Below are positions 1 through 11,707 of a stretch of DNA of 64,000 bases, in pieces. The translations under genes and the position numbers were made by a program. The DNA lies in the NCBI RefSeq assembly GCF_022682495.2, contig NC_071392.1:69462097-69526096 (forward strand), written 5' to 3'. Every line of letters begins with the position of its first letter. The first letter of the stretch is position 1. The notes beneath the pieces were generated by a model. It had not been told where the DNA came from, made no database searches, and saw only the letters and a list, made by a program, of their open reading frames with translations. Origin of the DNA: Desmodus rotundus (taxonomy: Eukaryota; Chordata; Mammalia; Chiroptera; Phyllostomidae).

Positions 1-30
1 CTCCCTCCCACGTCCATACACACAAATTGC

Positions 31-112
31 TCATTCTCTCCTTCCCTGTCTCTGTCTGTCTGTCTCTATCTCAGTCTCTCTTTCTTTCTCCTCTCTTTTT
101 TCTCTCTCCATC
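31..112. repeat. CT-rich low-complexity tract
   Basis: Pyrimidine-rich sequence made of imperfect tct, ctgt and cttt units. It lies in intron 3 of AASS and has no coding content. Confidence 0.7.
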
Positions 113-802
113 CCGCCACAATTAGCTTCATTTAAAAAGTAATACAGGCTGCCTGCTTTTCACTTCCTCATCTGCACTAAAGTCACAGTCTTCCTCTTCC
201 CTTGGGAATCTTCCCTCTCTTAAAAATGACTTACTAATTCATGGTTAAGAGCTATTGACACATTGTAATTATGGAATGTTTGAAACGGTCATTGTATTTC
301 CTCAAAGATCATTTGATTTAATCATGTTCATGAATTTAAGAATGTTTAATATTCATCCAACTCCAAGTAATTGGTTACAAACTGCTGTCAAAAAAAGAAG
401 CCCTGCTGGGTCTGTTTTTATTAATTTTCTTGTAATGGATGAAAATTTATATCACAAAAAAAGTTTCTAAAATGCTTTTTAAGGAGTTTATCTGCTTAAG
501 GTGAAAGACTCTTTTTATATCACTTCCACTAATTACTTTTTGAGTTTGTTCTTCAGAAACAGTGCAAATTAACTACAGCCCAAATTTAACATATTTCAAA
601 TTACTAAAAATGTGTTTTATACACCTTATAAAATACTTCCATTTCTTGTACTCTTTGTGAATTCTCCTGTTCTCTGACTCTTTTCAGATTCTAGTCTAGT
701 TTCTAATGCTGTAAAATCCTTACCCCAGGACTTAGACCTTGAACTTCTCTACATTCACTCCCTACCCACATCCTCTCTCAAGGCTTTAGATACCATCTAG
801 TC
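113..802. other. AASS intron 3 sequence, nothing recognised
   Basis: AT-rich intronic DNA. I see no exon-like open frame with splice borders and no repeat family that I recognise. The next AASS exon (the fourth) is not found in positions 1-2457, so it must lie outside the window. Confidence 0.5.
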
Positions 803-1005
803 CAGAGGTGTCCAACCTTTTGGCATCTCTGTGACACACTGGAAGAACAAGAGCTGTCTTAGGCCACACATTAAATACACAAAAACTAATGAAAACTGAT
901 GAGAAATAAAGGTCTTAAGTAAATTTATGATTTTGTGTTGGGCTGCATTCATAGCCATCCTGGACCTGGGGCATTTGGCTCCAGGCCACAGATTGGACAC
1001 CCCTG
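803..1005 (-). mobile_element. hAT-like non-autonomous DNA transposon (MITE), copy 1
   Basis: A 203-bp element with terminal inverted repeats: the left end reads cagaggtgtccaacc and the right end reads ggttggacacccctg with one change. Its interior matches, in reverse complement, the element at 48172-48358, sharing for example 'gcccaacacaaaat', 'ataaatttactta' and 'gtgtggcc'. The CAG-type ends resemble hAT elements. It has no coding capacity. The flanks share ctagtc but do not give a clean 8-bp duplication. Confidence 0.7.
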
Positions 1006-1240
1006 CTAGTCTCTGATAACCACAATATATGTATCAGAAGGAGCTGCCATCCTGAGCTACAAATTCATATCCAACAACCCACAGAGCGCCTATGCTTAAA
1101 TGTCTCATAAACAAATTAAACTTGATAGTCCCTAAACTTAATTCCCAATCCTCCATCCAAGACTGCCCCTTGTACAGTAGCATGATCTTAAATCTATGGC
1201 AACTCTTTAAAGTTGCTCAGACCAAAATCTCAAAGACATC

Positions 1241-1304
1241 TCTGTCTTCTCTCTCTCTCTCTTTCTCCCTCTCTCTCTTTCTCTCCCTCTCTCTCTCTCT
1301 CTCT
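1241..1304. repeat. (CT)n microsatellite
   Basis: About 60 bp of ct/cttt/ccct units. The short open frames across it (poly Ser/Leu) are artefacts. Confidence 0.9.
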
Positions 1305-1689
1305 CATATTCCACATTCATTTCATCAGGCAATCTTGCCAAATAATATCTCTAAAATACATCTCTAAAATCCATGCCTTGCATGCATGGGCAAATATTGG
1401 TTACTTATGCACCACCCTAGAGGGTGGTTACTTATCCACCACCCTCATGCAAGTCACCATCATTTGTAGCCTAGCATCTAGACTGGTCTAGATTTATAAT
1501 CTTCTCATCAACTTTGTTCTCCTCCCACCTCTCACTTCCACAGAGCAGGCAGAATAAGCATTGTAGAACATGTTTCACCTTCACCCTCCTCTCAGAAAGA
1601 CCCTCAGGCCTTTCCATTATTATTCTCTCTACTTGTAAGACTTTGCAGAGGGATAAGACTTGATCATTCATCTCCTTCAAATGTTTGCT
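1305..1689. other. Intronic sequence, possibly the 5' part of the L2 fragment
   Basis: Contains a near-tandem duplication of 'gg(t)ggttacttat(c/g)caccaccct' around 1400-1445. The rest is unremarkable CT-rich DNA that may belong to the L2 that follows. Confidence 0.35.
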
Positions 1690-1947
1690 CAATGCCAACT
1701 TCACAATAAAACTCTCCCAGATGATCCTATTACACTGGTATTGCCACCTCTCCCAGTGCCCAGCACTCCTTTTCTCCTATTTATCTCCATTACACATATC
1801 ACTGAGTGACATATGAAGTGTCATTTATTTATCACCTGTCTCATCCCACTAGAATATCAGCTCCCAAAGACAAGGTTATTTTATTGTCATTTCAGCAAAC
1901 AATGGTGGACACATTGTAGGCACTCAGTAAATATTTGTTGAATGAAA
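1690..1947 (+). mobile_element. L2 LINE 3' end
   Basis: Carries the conserved L2 3' order: a 'cactagaatatcagctccc' segment, then 'gtaggcactcagtaaat' and 'atttgttgaatga'. It is diverged and ancient. It lies in AASS intron 3, in the opposite orientation to the gene. Confidence 0.75.
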
Positions 1948-2040
1948 ACTGTATTTTAAATAGCCAATAGTTTTTTCAATAATATTCATATCTCAAAAAA
2001 TTCTTTTTTCCCCTTCAAAGTTAATAAAAGTAAAAATGGT

Positions 2041-2172
2041 CTCCATTCCAGCTCTGGCACTGCAGAGTTGTGCCTCCTCAGTCAAGTCATTTTACTTCTC
2101 TGGGTTCCATCTGAAAAGTTAGGGTGGTGGACTATATGATCCCTGAGGTTCTTTTCAGCTCAAAAATTCTAC
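2041..2172 (+). mobile_element. MIR-family SINE (MIR3-like)
   Basis: Has the 'gcctcctcagtcaagtcatttt' core region followed by 'tggactatatgatccctgag' and 'ttcagctc'. This is the order seen in MIR3/MIRc elements. Old and diverged. Confidence 0.6.
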
Positions 2173-2457
2173 TTGCTAATATCTAACCAATTGACCTTAT
2201 AAATAATGAATCGTTTGGGAGAACACTTCCATTATTCTTTCCATTTTACAATAAAAAAATAAAATGTTTGGTTTCTCCTAACAAACTCCAAACGTGTGCA
2301 GCAGAGGAGCCTTAAGATCAGCAGAACTATTCAAGCACTAACTCACAGATTACTTTTCCTACTGTGAATAATATGACACATTTCCTAGATGCTGAAAGAA
2401 AACTAAAACTCTAATCGATAATGAAAAGTAAAAAAATAAGTATTAGCCACTGATTAC

Positions 2458-2634
2458 CTGTCTTAGAATCTCATCCAATAAGCCCATATTGGCCTCCTGA
2501 GCTTTTATTGTGTGGGAGAAGAATGCGTAAGTCTTCTTGGACATTAATTTATCCTCTGCAGGTCTTTTAACTCCCAAAATTAGACAAGCTTCAGAAATAT
2601 CCTCCTGAAGAATGCCACCAGCCTTGACATATTC
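2458..2634 (-). CDS. AASS: AASS coding exon 2 (lysine-ketoglutarate reductase domain)
   Basis: This 177-bp exon encodes 59 residues in phase 0, starting [12 protein letters not shown] and ending GLLDEILRQ. It directly continues the upstream exon that ends in HDK. In the known family this is the N-terminal part of the lysine-ketoglutarate (saccharopine-forming) reductase half of the bifunctional mitochondrial enzyme. The acceptor on the minus strand is ttacattctcag/GAATAT at 2635 with a short pyrimidine-containing run. The donor is AGACAG/gtaatca at 2457. The length is a multiple of three and there is no internal stop. The reading [22 protein letters not shown] is close to what I know of mammalian AASS. 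Too short for a long open-frame search, it was found by reading the reverse complement. The identification is strong. Exact borders follow from the splice consensus and have not been checked against a transcript. Confidence 0.95.
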
Positions 2635-2936
2635 CTGAGAATGTAATTTTGGTTAAAAGTTATTCCCTTGGTTTGTTGTATTCATATCTTCTCTACTAAG
2701 TAAAATGTACAGCAATTAAAGCCACAACTTTTTGAAGGAATAAAATCTTTATGATTAAGTACAAATAATACAATAACTACATATATTTTTATTTACTGGC
2801 TAAATATTAATCTAAGATGTTTGACTTTTATAGCAAAAAACTTAGGAAATTCAGCACACACTCCTATTTAAGGACAGTTTGATCATAACCATTAGCATAC
2901 ATGTGATTTAAATATAATTGTGAAATATTTTACTTA

Positions 2937-5160
2937 ATATTTAATTTTTATTGTTGACACTATTACAGATATCTGCCATTTTCCCCTTTTCTCCCTCTCC
3001 ACCCAGTCCCCACACGCACTGTGCCAACCCCAGCCTTTACCACATTGTTTTCTCTCCAAAGGCTATGCATATAAGTTCTTTGGCTACTCTCTTCCAGCCC
3101 CTTCACCACCCTCCCCTCTGAGATCTGTCAGTGTATTTGACGTACCCATGCCTCAGGGCCTACCTATTTTGTTCACCAGTTTATTTTGTTCATTAGATTC
3201 CACATAAAAGTGAGATCAGATGGTATTGTCTTTCTATGAGTGCCTTATTTCCCTTCACGCAACAATCTCCAAGTCCATCCATGTTGTGGAAAAGGGCAAG
3301 AGTTCCTTCTTTTTGACAGCCATGTACTATTTCATTGTGTAAATGTACTATATCTTAATCCTCTCATCTACTGATGGGCTATTTCCAGATCTTGGCTATT
3401 GTAAATAATAGCCAATTGCTCTATTTTTTTTTAACGTGTGGCCTAGTTTTATTTTTTTACATGTACCTGTCCCATTTTCCTAACATTATTTATTGAAGGG
3501 ACTGATTTTACTTTATTGTGTGCTCTTGTCTCCTTTGTCAAATATTAATTGACCATATAGGCATAGGTTGAGTTCTGGGCGCTTTGTTCTGTTCCATTGA
3601 TCGATATGCCTACTCTTAATGCCAGTACCAGGCTGTTTTGCTTACAATGGCTTTATGCATAATAGTTTGATATCCAGTATTGTGGTCCCTCCTACTTTGT
3701 TCTTCTTTCTCAAGATTGCTGAGGCTTTTCAGGGTCTTTTTGGTTCCATATAAATTTTTGCAATATTTGTTCTAGATCTGTGAAATATGCCACTGGTATT
3801 TTAATGGAAATTGCATTGAGCCTATAGATTGCTTTGGGTAGTATGTACATTTTTAATGATGTTAATTTTTGCAACCATGAATACAGTATATGCATCTACT
3901 TGTTTGTATTTCTCATTTCTTTCTTCAATATCCTACAGTTTGCAAGTACAGGTCTCTTACCTCCTTAGTTAAGTTTATTCCTAGGTACCTTATTTTTTGT
4001 TGTTGTTGAAATGGTAAATGGGATTGTTTTCTTAATTTCTATTTCTGAGAGTTCATTATTGGTTTATGAAAGTGTCATCAATTTCTTGATATTAATTTTG
4101 TATGTTGTTACTTCTCCAAATATATTCATTAAATCTAGTAGTTTATTGGTGGAGTCTTAGGGTTTTCTATGTACAATATCATGCCATCTGATAATAATGA
4201 CAGCTTCACTTCCTCCTTTCCAATTTCGATGCCTTTTATTTTTTCTTCTTGTCTGATCACTGTGGCTAACACTTCCAGTACTACATTGAATAAGAGTGGT
4301 GAAAGCAGACATCACTGCCTCACTCCTGATCTTAGGAAAACACTTTCAGTGTTTGTCCATTGAGTGAGATGTTGGCTATAGATTTTTCAAATGTGGCCTT
4401 TATTGTGTTGAGGTATGATCCCTCGAGTCCCACTTTGCTCAGTTTTTATCATAAATGAGTGCTGGATTTTATCAAATGCTTTTTCTGAATCTATTGGTAT
4501 TATCATGTAATTTTTATCTTCCTTTTTGATTATTTAATGTATCACATTTATTGATTTGCAAATATTGTACCAACTTTGAATCCCCAGAATAAATCCCACT
4601 TGACCATGGTATATGATCTTTTTAATGTATTGCTGGATTTGATTTGATAATATTCTGTTGAGGGTTTTAGTATCTATGTTCATCAGAGATATTGGCCTAT
4701 AATTTTCTTTCTTTATAGTGTCTATATGAGGTTTTGGAATTAGGATAATGCTGGCCTCATAAAAAATAGCTTGGATGTCTTCCCTCCTCTTGAGTTTTTT
4801 GGAGTAGTTTGAAGACAGGTGTTAGTTTTTCTTTGAATATTTGGTAAAATTTGCCTCTGAAGCCATTTGGCCCAGAACTTGTTTTCTGGGAGTTTTTTGA
4901 TTACTGCTTCAGTTTCATTAGTGTTATTGATCTATTCAGGTTTTCTCATTCTTCCTGATTGAGTTTGGGAAGATTGCACATTTCTAGAAACTTGTCCATT
5001 TCACCCAAGTTGTCCAATTTTTTGGCATATAGTTGGTCATAGTATTTTCTTACAATCCTTTGTATTTCTGTGATGTTGGTTGTTATTTTGCCTCTTTCAT
5101 TTCTGATTTTATTGATTTGACTTCTCTCTCTTCGTTTTTTGATGAGTCTTGCTAAAGTTC
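2937..5160 (-). mobile_element. L1 LINE, 5'-truncated with an internal deletion
   Basis: Reverse-complement L1. The 3' end lies at about 2937 with 3'UTR-like sequence to about 3420. ORF2 fragments follow, including [12 protein letters not shown] and IWNQKDP (about 3710-3895) and [15 protein letters not shown] (about 4946-5150). At about 3420 the sequence jumps from near the end of ORF2 to a more upstream part, so an internal segment is missing. Many stops and frameshifts show it is dead. The 8-mer tgaaatat flanks both ends (2921-2928 and 5161-5168) and may be a decayed target duplication. It lies in AASS intron 2, in the sense orientation of the gene. Confidence 0.9.
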
Positions 5161-5734
5161 TGAAATATATATTATATACCAACGATACACTGAAACATTA
5201 AATGCTAAATACTAATGTATTACTCAGGTGCATTTTTTAAAGAAAGACATATCAGCAATTTAGTTTTCCTTTTTTAAATAGTACTGATTGCTGCCCTACT
5301 CTGTACAGTGGAGGGTGTTAGAAATGAGATGATAAGACACAAAGAAAGACAGACAAGATCCTCCTGTAAAGGAGACTATGAAATACAGTAAAAGATTAGT
5401 CAGAAGCACAGTAAATGAGGCTGAATTTGAAAAACATTATGATCTGCAGAATTCAAGTGATATTATTAGTTTAATGGATACTGAGATAATTCCCAGGTAA
5501 GATGATAAAGGAAGTATGGAAATTGAAATTAATCTAAAGGGCTGGGTAGAATTTGGAGAGGTAGAAATGAAAAATACAAGCAGGTAATATCAGTAAAAGC
5601 TTTGAAGAAATATACACAAATATAGAGGTGGGAAATTACAGATATTTAGGGCATAATGAGTAAAAGGATTTGGAAAAGTAGGCTGAATGTTGTCATGCTG
5701 CATATGTGCTTTACTGGATAAAAATAAAAATAGT
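5161..5734. other. AASS intron 2, nothing recognised
   Basis: AT-rich intronic sequence without exon-like signals. Parts may be decayed L1, but I cannot support a family. Confidence 0.4.
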
Positions 5735-5925
5735 AAATATCAATGGTTATTAAGAAATTACTACATGCTATGCTAAGTTTGTTGCATAAATTATCTTATT
5801 TAATTTTCACACAACTCCCATGAGGTAGGTACTATTATTATCCCCATTTTATCAATGGGGAACCTGAAGCTTACATACTTACCTGAGATTGCATAGCTAG
5901 CACAGGGAGGCAATAGACAGTCATT
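5735..5925 (-). mobile_element. MIR SINE
   Basis: Reverse-complement MIR core: 'gaggtaggtactattatta' then 'ccccattttatcaatgggga', then 'cctgaagc' and 'attgcatagctag'. Order and spacing match MIR. Old. Confidence 0.85.
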
Positions 5926-6109
5926 TCATATTTTTAGATAAAGGAATAGTATGATCCAAGCAGAATTAAAAGATCATCAAAGGTGGAAAGTGAATAAAAT
6001 GAAGATAAATCTATTTAGGAATCTACTTTAATAGACAGGTAAAAATGGATAGAAGAAATAGTAGAAGAATGTACATATGGTTCATACCTGGTTTCTTTGA
6101 AAACAGTCT

Positions 6110-6535
6110 ATTTGCTTACTTATAGTAGGCTGGTTAAATAAATCATGATGAACGATGGAGCAATTACAATGATATAATCACTATACCTCCATTAAACAGA
6201 ATGCAGCAGAGCTCTTTGAACTGACATGGAGCGATTTCCTGGATATGTTGTTGACTAAACAAAGCAAGGCTCAAAAGAGTGTATATAGTATACAACATTG
6301 TGTATAGAACTGAAGGGGAAATAAGAACACACACACACCCACATACACATGCTTGTGTTTGAAAAAAGAAATATAGGACTGATAGGCCAGAAACTAATGA
6401 AAATAGTAGACTAAGGGGTAGGTGGCAATAGATGTAGGAAGATTAAGATGACAGCACCACTTCTCTGCATTACAACTTCTTTTATACAGTTTTAGTTTTT
6501 GAGACTCATAAATGTTTAAGTTATTTGGAAAATAA
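6110..6535 (+). mobile_element. Ancient L1 3' end
   Basis: Shows the typical late-ORF2/3'UTR order of old L1M elements: 'ggttaaataaatcatgatga', then 'tttgaactgacatggagcga', 'ccagaaactaatgaaaat' and a final stretch rich in ttttagttttt. Contains a short (CA)n at about 6328-6350. Confidence 0.6.
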
Positions 6536-6727
6536 AATTAAATCAAAAGGATTTAAAAGCAAATAGAACATAATGGAAACAAAAAAAAATCCAACTGGAA
6601 TACACATTTACTATGTAACCATAGAGAAAAGATAATTCAAATAACTTTTAAACATAGCATTCTGAATATTCCTTGTGGGATGTATTCTAAAGGAAAAAAG
6701 TCAAAGAAATATTAAACTCCACTAAAT

Positions 6728-6925
6728 AGGCTTTTTATTGAGATATAATTGACATGCAACATTAGTTTTGAGTGTAGAACATAGTAATTCAATATTTGTA
6801 TATTTTATATTGAGAAATGATCATCACACTAAGTTTTAGTTAACATCTGTGCCCATACGTGGTTACAGAATTTTTTCCCGTGATGAGAATTATCAAGGTC
6901 TACTCTCTTAACATCGACAGGTTTA
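6728..6925 (+). mobile_element. L1M-type 3'UTR fragment
   Basis: Begins 'tttttattgagatataattg' and continues through 'gagaaatgatcatcacacta' and 'gttaacatctgtgcccatac'. This is characteristic of old L1MA/L1MB 3'UTRs. Confidence 0.65.
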
Positions 6926-7529
6926 TTGATAATTGTGATATTAGCATTGTGATTCCAAAATTATTTTACATACATTTGGGAGTAAAGCAAACAATATGCA
7001 TTCATGTTGGAACAAATTAGAATTTTCACTGCTGGAGAAAACAAATGCAAATATAAAATTTAATAGGTAAGAAAAACCTGCAATGTTAAATTTTAATTGA
7101 AAATATTCGTATTAACTCATGACTAAATTATATAATTATGTATATATAATTTGTATGTTTGTGTCTATGTATTTCTTTGTTCTGTCCACTAAAATAGCTA
7201 AGAGCAACAATATCTCAGTAACATAAACACATCTAAAAGCAGATACCAGATCTTGGTTTTCATAAACTAAAAGAAATTAAGGTTCCTTAATGAAATGGTG
7301 GATTGCTGGTGAGGGGCAGAAAAAGCACAAGGTGAGGCTAAGACAATTTGTTGTTTCAGGCAACCAGAGAGTTCAGAAGTAAAAGGATTCATGTCCAAAG
7401 GACATAGTAGCCCCCTTAAGGGGATTCTCACTATCTCAAATTTTGGATAATTAGGACATTATGTACCCATAATGATATTCAAAAGAGTATGAGAAAAGGT
7501 GCTAAGGGAAATCTCTTTCATACAAAAAA
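6926..7529. other. AASS intron 2, nothing recognised
   Basis: AT-rich, with no exon, RNA gene or clear repeat visible. Confidence 0.4.
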
Positions 7530-8075
7530 ATCAGGAAATAGAAGAGTTATTTATAATAGCCAAGATTTGGAAGCAGCCCAAGGGTCCATCAAAGGATGAA
7601 TGGATAAAACAGCTATGGTACATTTCCACAACAGAATATTATTCAGCCAGAGGAAGAGGGTGGGGTAGGGGAAGGAGAAAAAGAAGGAAAAAGATAGAAG
7701 GAGGAGGAGAAGAAAATATTACCCTTTGCAACAGTATAGATGTACCTGGAGAACATTATGCTAAAGGAAATAAGCCAGTCAAAGACAATTACCAGATGAT
7801 TTCACTCATATGTGAAATCTAATGCACAAAATGAACTAATAAGCAAGATAGAAACAGACTTATAGAGCATGGAGCTGAGAGCTGGAACGGGGCTGTGGGG
7901 GAAGGGGGTTGGTATGGAGGGATCGAGCAAAAAAAAAGAAAGAAAAGAGAAAGAACTCATGGACATGGACAACAGTGTGGTGATTGTGAGAGATGAGGGA
8001 TGGGTGGAGGTGGAAGAGGGGATAGAGGGGATAAATGCTAATGGAAAAACTACAATAAAATTTTTTAAAAGATAA
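7530..8075 (+). mobile_element. L1 LINE 3' end with GA-rich expansion
   Basis: Late ORF2 sequence ('atttggaagcagcccaagg', 'ttcagccaga') runs into an L1 3'UTR and ends at 'ctacaataaaattttttaaa'. Severely 5' truncated. A roughly 70-bp GA-rich stretch (about 7648-7715) interrupts ORF2 sequence just after the 'attcagccag' position and looks like local microsatellite growth. Confidence 0.85.
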
Positions 8076-9074
8076 CAAAAATTATCATATTGCTAGCCTT
8101 CATGGAAAAATTAATTCAGATAAAAATTATTAATGAATGCTAACATCATTAGTTGAAAGGTCGTTGAGAAACAGGAAATTCACATATCTCAACACAGCAT
8201 TCCACAGGTGACTCAGTAAATACAAAGAAAGAAAGGTATTTTTGCAAGGGAGAGACCTGATAGTAATCACCTCAGCCAAGTGATCATGCATTCCTCACCA
8301 TGTGATGACTGATTTTTTTGTGTCTTTGATGTGATACAATGGAATGAATATAGGTCACTTATGAAATATTTGTGTCACAAGTATACAACCTGACTTATCA
8401 CAAGGTAAAAAGCAGACTAGTTACACCCAGAAGTGGAATGTCCTACAAGTCACCTGGCCTGCAATGTTCCCAAAGAGTTAAGGTCATTGAAACAAACAAA
8501 AATCAAAAGGGGAGGATCCTGTTTTTGATTAAAAGAACCAAAAAGACATAAAGGTAAATTAAAGAAAGTTTAATTAAGCCTCAGTTAAAATAAAAGACCA
8601 TAAAAGCCATTTGGGACAAATGGGAAATGTGAAGTGGATTATGTGAGATGATATCATGAAATAATTTCTTAGATGAGAAAACTATATGGTGGCTATTCAG
8701 AAAAATGATAATGAAATGCATCTGAGCATTTTTTAGTAAAATGCTACAATGTCTGCCACTTATTTTCAAATGGTCCAGGAAAAAAGCATATGTGTATTTT
8801 TCAAAAAAAAATAAGAGTCAAACCTATAAGATTATTAGTGAAGAGTAAAGGGAACAATAAATGTAAAAGGCACCCACCAGGGATGGCAAGAAAAACTCTC
8901 ATGAACAAACTCTACTTAATGGAGCATTTCCTAGAGGGATGTTTTATGAGACAAAACACAGTAGTGTCTTATTGGCCTTGTACCCCAACTCCCATAATAA
9001 GGACCCACCATGAAGTAAAGGAGAGAATAACTAAAAGATATTACCTCCTTCTAAAATCAATCCCTCAATATTGA
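8076..9074. other. AASS intron 2, nothing recognised
   Basis: No exon with splice signals and no clear family. Small open frames here have no recognisable similarity. Confidence 0.4.
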
Positions 9075-9588
9075 AATAAATTCAGCCAAAAATGGAAAAG
9101 ACCTGTACTCAAAAAGTTATAAAACACTGAAGAAAGAAATTGAAGAAGACACAAATAAGTGGAAGCATATACTGTGTTGATGGAATGGAAGAATTAACAT
9201 TATTAAAATGTCTCAACCAAAGCAATTTATAGTTCAACACAATTCTTATCAAGACACCAATGGGCATATTTCACAGAACTAGAACAAATGTTCCAATAAT
9301 GTATATGGAACCACAAAAGACCTTGAAGAGCTACAGCCATCTTGAAAAAAAAAGAACAAAGTTGGAAGAATCACACTACCTGATATCAGACTATACTACA
9401 AGGACATAGTAAGCAAAACACCATGGGACTGGCATAAACTCAGACATATAGATCAATGGAACAGAATAGAGAGCCCAGAGATAAACCCATGCATTTATGG
9501 TCAATTAATATTCAACGAATGAGGCAAAAACACACAGTGAGCTAAAGGTAGACTATTCAATAAATGGCATTTAGAAAATGGGCATAAT

Positions 9589-9796
9589 CTTGGCTGGTGT
9601 GGCTCAGTGGACTGAGTGTTGGCCTGCGAACCAAAGGGTCACCAGTTCAATTCCCAATCAGGGCACGTGCCTGGGTTGTGGGCCAGGTCCCCAGTAAAGG
9701 GCGCTCAAGAGGTAACCACACATTGATGTTTCCCTCTTTTTCTCCCTCCCTTACCCTCTCTAAAAGTAAATAAATAAAATCTTTTTTAAAAAAAGA
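9589..9796 (+). mobile_element. VES SINE (bat tRNA-derived)
   Basis: Starts 'ttggctggtgtggctcagtg', has the tRNA-like B-box region 'gttcaattcccaatcagg', then 'gcacgtgcctgggttgtggg', and ends in an A-rich tail. Nested inside the L1 at 9075-11205, hence younger than it. Confidence 0.92.
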
Positions 9797-10353
9797 AATT
9801 GGACTGATAACATGCAAAAGACTGAAATTAGACCACCTTCTTTCACCATACACAAGAACAAACTTGAAATGGATTAAAAACTTAAATGTGACTCAAAACC
9901 ATAAATATCCTAGAAGAAAATATAGGCAGTAAAATATCAGACATTTCTCATAGCAATAGTTTTTCTGATATGTCTTCTCAGGCAAGGGAAGCACATAAAA
10001 AATAAATGGGATTATATCAAACTAAAAAGTTTTGCACAACAAAGGAATCCATCAACAAAATGAAAAGAAGACCCATTCAATGGGAGAACATACTCACCAG
10101 TAATACTTCTGATAAGGGGTTAATTTCCAAAACATATAAAAAATTTATACAACTCAACACTGAGAAAACAAAGAATTCAATTTAAAAATGGGAAAAGGAC
10201 CTGAATAGACACTTCTCCAAAGAGGATCTACAGATGGCCAATAGACATATGAAAAGATGCTCAATGTCACTAATGATCAGAGAAATGCAAATTAAAACCA
10301 CAATGAGGTATCAACTTATACCTCTCAGAATGATTATCATCAATAAATCAACA

Positions 10354-10437
10354 TGTCGGGAGAGGGCTGTGGGTAGCAGGTATAAAGGGGATAAATCGTA
10401 ATGGAAAAATACAATAAAAAATAAACTATTAAGAATA
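10354..10437 (+). mobile_element. 84-bp L1 3'-end insertion with 12-bp target duplication
   Basis: Flanked by a perfect duplication aataaatcaaca (10342-10353 and 10438-10449). The insert is only an L1 3' terminus: a G-rich run, then 'ggggataaatcgtaatgg' and 'aaaaatacaataaaa', like the end of the L1 at 7530-8075. The host L1 reading resumes exactly after the second duplication. Confidence 0.88.
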
Positions 10438-11480
10438 AATAAATCAACAAAGAATAAGTGTTGGCAAGGATGTGGAGAAAAGGGAACCCTTCTGCACTAT
10501 TGGTGGGGGTGCAGATGGGTGCAGCCACTATGGAAAACAGTATGGAGGTTCCTCAAAAAATTAAAAATGAAACTGCCTTATGACCCAATGAGTCCACTTC
10601 TGGTAATATATCCAAAGAAAGCACTGAAGCACTAATTTGAAACAATATATGCACTGCTATGTTCGTTGCAGGGTTATTTATAATAGCTAAGATTTGGAAG
10701 CAGTCCATGTGCCCATCCGTAGATGAGTGGATAAAAAAGCCAGAGTATATTTACTACTAGACCATAAGGAAGAAGGAAATCTTACTTTCTGCAACAACAC
10801 AGATGGACCTGGAAAGTATTATGCTAAGTGAATAAGCCAATCAGAGAAAGGCAAATACTACATGATTTTACTTATATATGGAGTCTAATGAATGAAACAA
10901 ACTAACAAACAAAATAGAAACAGACTCAGAGATACAGAGAAGAGACTGACAGCTGTTAAAGGAGAGAGGGTGGAGGGTGGGGTGAAAAAGGAGGGCTGGA
11001 ATGGTGATTACCAGAGGGAAAGTGTGGTAGATGGGATGTAGAGGAGGGTAAAGAAGGGATAAATGGTGACGTAAGGAGACTTGACTTTGGGTGGTGAAAA
11101 TACAATATAATATACAGAAGATGTATTATAGAACTGTACACATGAAACCTATATATTTTTATTAACCAATGCCACACCAATAAATTCAACAAAAAAATAT
11201 TTAAACAAGAAAGAGCTTAAATTTTTTTTTTTTAATTAAAAGCACTCCCTCTGTCCCCCAACTAGAGAAAGCATGTAATGGAATAAAAATAATACTTACT
11301 GGTTGAATTCTGGACTCAAGGATTCTAATTTAGCAATCTCATTATAACCAAAGTAAAGGAATATTGCCATGTGGTATTTCAGTGACATTAGCAAACATTT
11401 TCTTTTCATCCATATGCTTTCTAATTTTCATTTACAGGGTCATTTTATTCCCACATACTTAAGAAATTGGAAATATTTAC

Positions 11481-11690
11481 CTTGTCGTGAATGGCCCGCC
11501 GATTGGAAGGCTGTATTAAGACCTTGTATCCCAGGTTGGTGATCCCTTTGATGTGCCGGGGAGCCAGAGGTGCCCTCCTCTCCCAGGCGTTCACATCCTC
11601 CCGCCTCACGGCCACCACCGGCTTGTGGTGAAGCCCTCTGGAGAGGCTGAGCCCCAGCCTGCTCAGTTTGGTCCTATATATGCGCAGCAT
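11481..11690 (-). CDS. AASS: AASS first coding exon: start codon, mitochondrial presequence, start of LKR domain
   Basis: AASS is the bifunctional mitochondrial enzyme of lysine breakdown. Its reductase half joins lysine and 2-oxoglutarate to form saccharopine, and its dehydrogenase half splits that into aminoadipate semialdehyde and glutamate. The exon encodes 70 residues from ATG at 11688-11690. Residues 1 to about 27 ([20 protein letters not shown] and on) are rich in Arg/Lys/Leu/Ser with no acid, as expected for a matrix-targeting presequence. Residues 28-70 hold the conserved reductase start with [15 protein letters not shown] and [17 protein letters not shown]. The donor is GACAAG/gtaaatat at 11480, phase 0, joining the exon at 2458-2634. 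I chose this ATG because the family starts here and the acceptor cag/TCACC lies 15 bases upstream. The open frame runs back to 11900 only through intron sequence. Confidence 0.96.
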
Positions 11691-11705
11691 CTGGAAACCT
11701 GGTGA
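11691..11705 (-). other. AASS: AASS 5'UTR part of exon 2, and splice acceptor
   Basis: On the minus strand, 'gatgtcattacag' precedes TCACC and then the ATG, so 15 bases of 5'UTR are predicted in this exon. The acceptor AG occupies 11706-11707. This implies at least one non-coding exon upstream. The border is inferred from splice consensus only. Confidence 0.7.
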
Positions 11706-11707
11706 CT

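Larger units (their letters stand above)
9075..11205 (+). mobile_element. L1 LINE, 5'-truncated, carrying two nested insertions
   Basis: Plus-strand ORF2 from about the reverse transcriptase/C-terminal region ('aagacctgtactcaaaaagt', 'agatcaatggaacagaatag', 'agacacttctccaaagagga') to a 3'UTR ending 'caccaataaattcaacaaaa'. Reading frames are broken throughout. It is interrupted by a VES SINE (about 9589-9796) and by an 84-bp L1 tail with its own target duplication (10354-10437). It sits between AASS coding exons 1 and 2, antisense to the gene. Confidence 0.9.

Noticed and set aside
1400..1445. Direct repeats as a CRISPR-like or tandem array
   Set aside because: Only two copies of a short phrase, in a vertebrate genome. 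No array.
1..2457. Search for the next AASS exon on the minus strand
   Set aside because: No sequence resembling the following reductase-domain residues with splice borders was found. It probably lies beyond the window.
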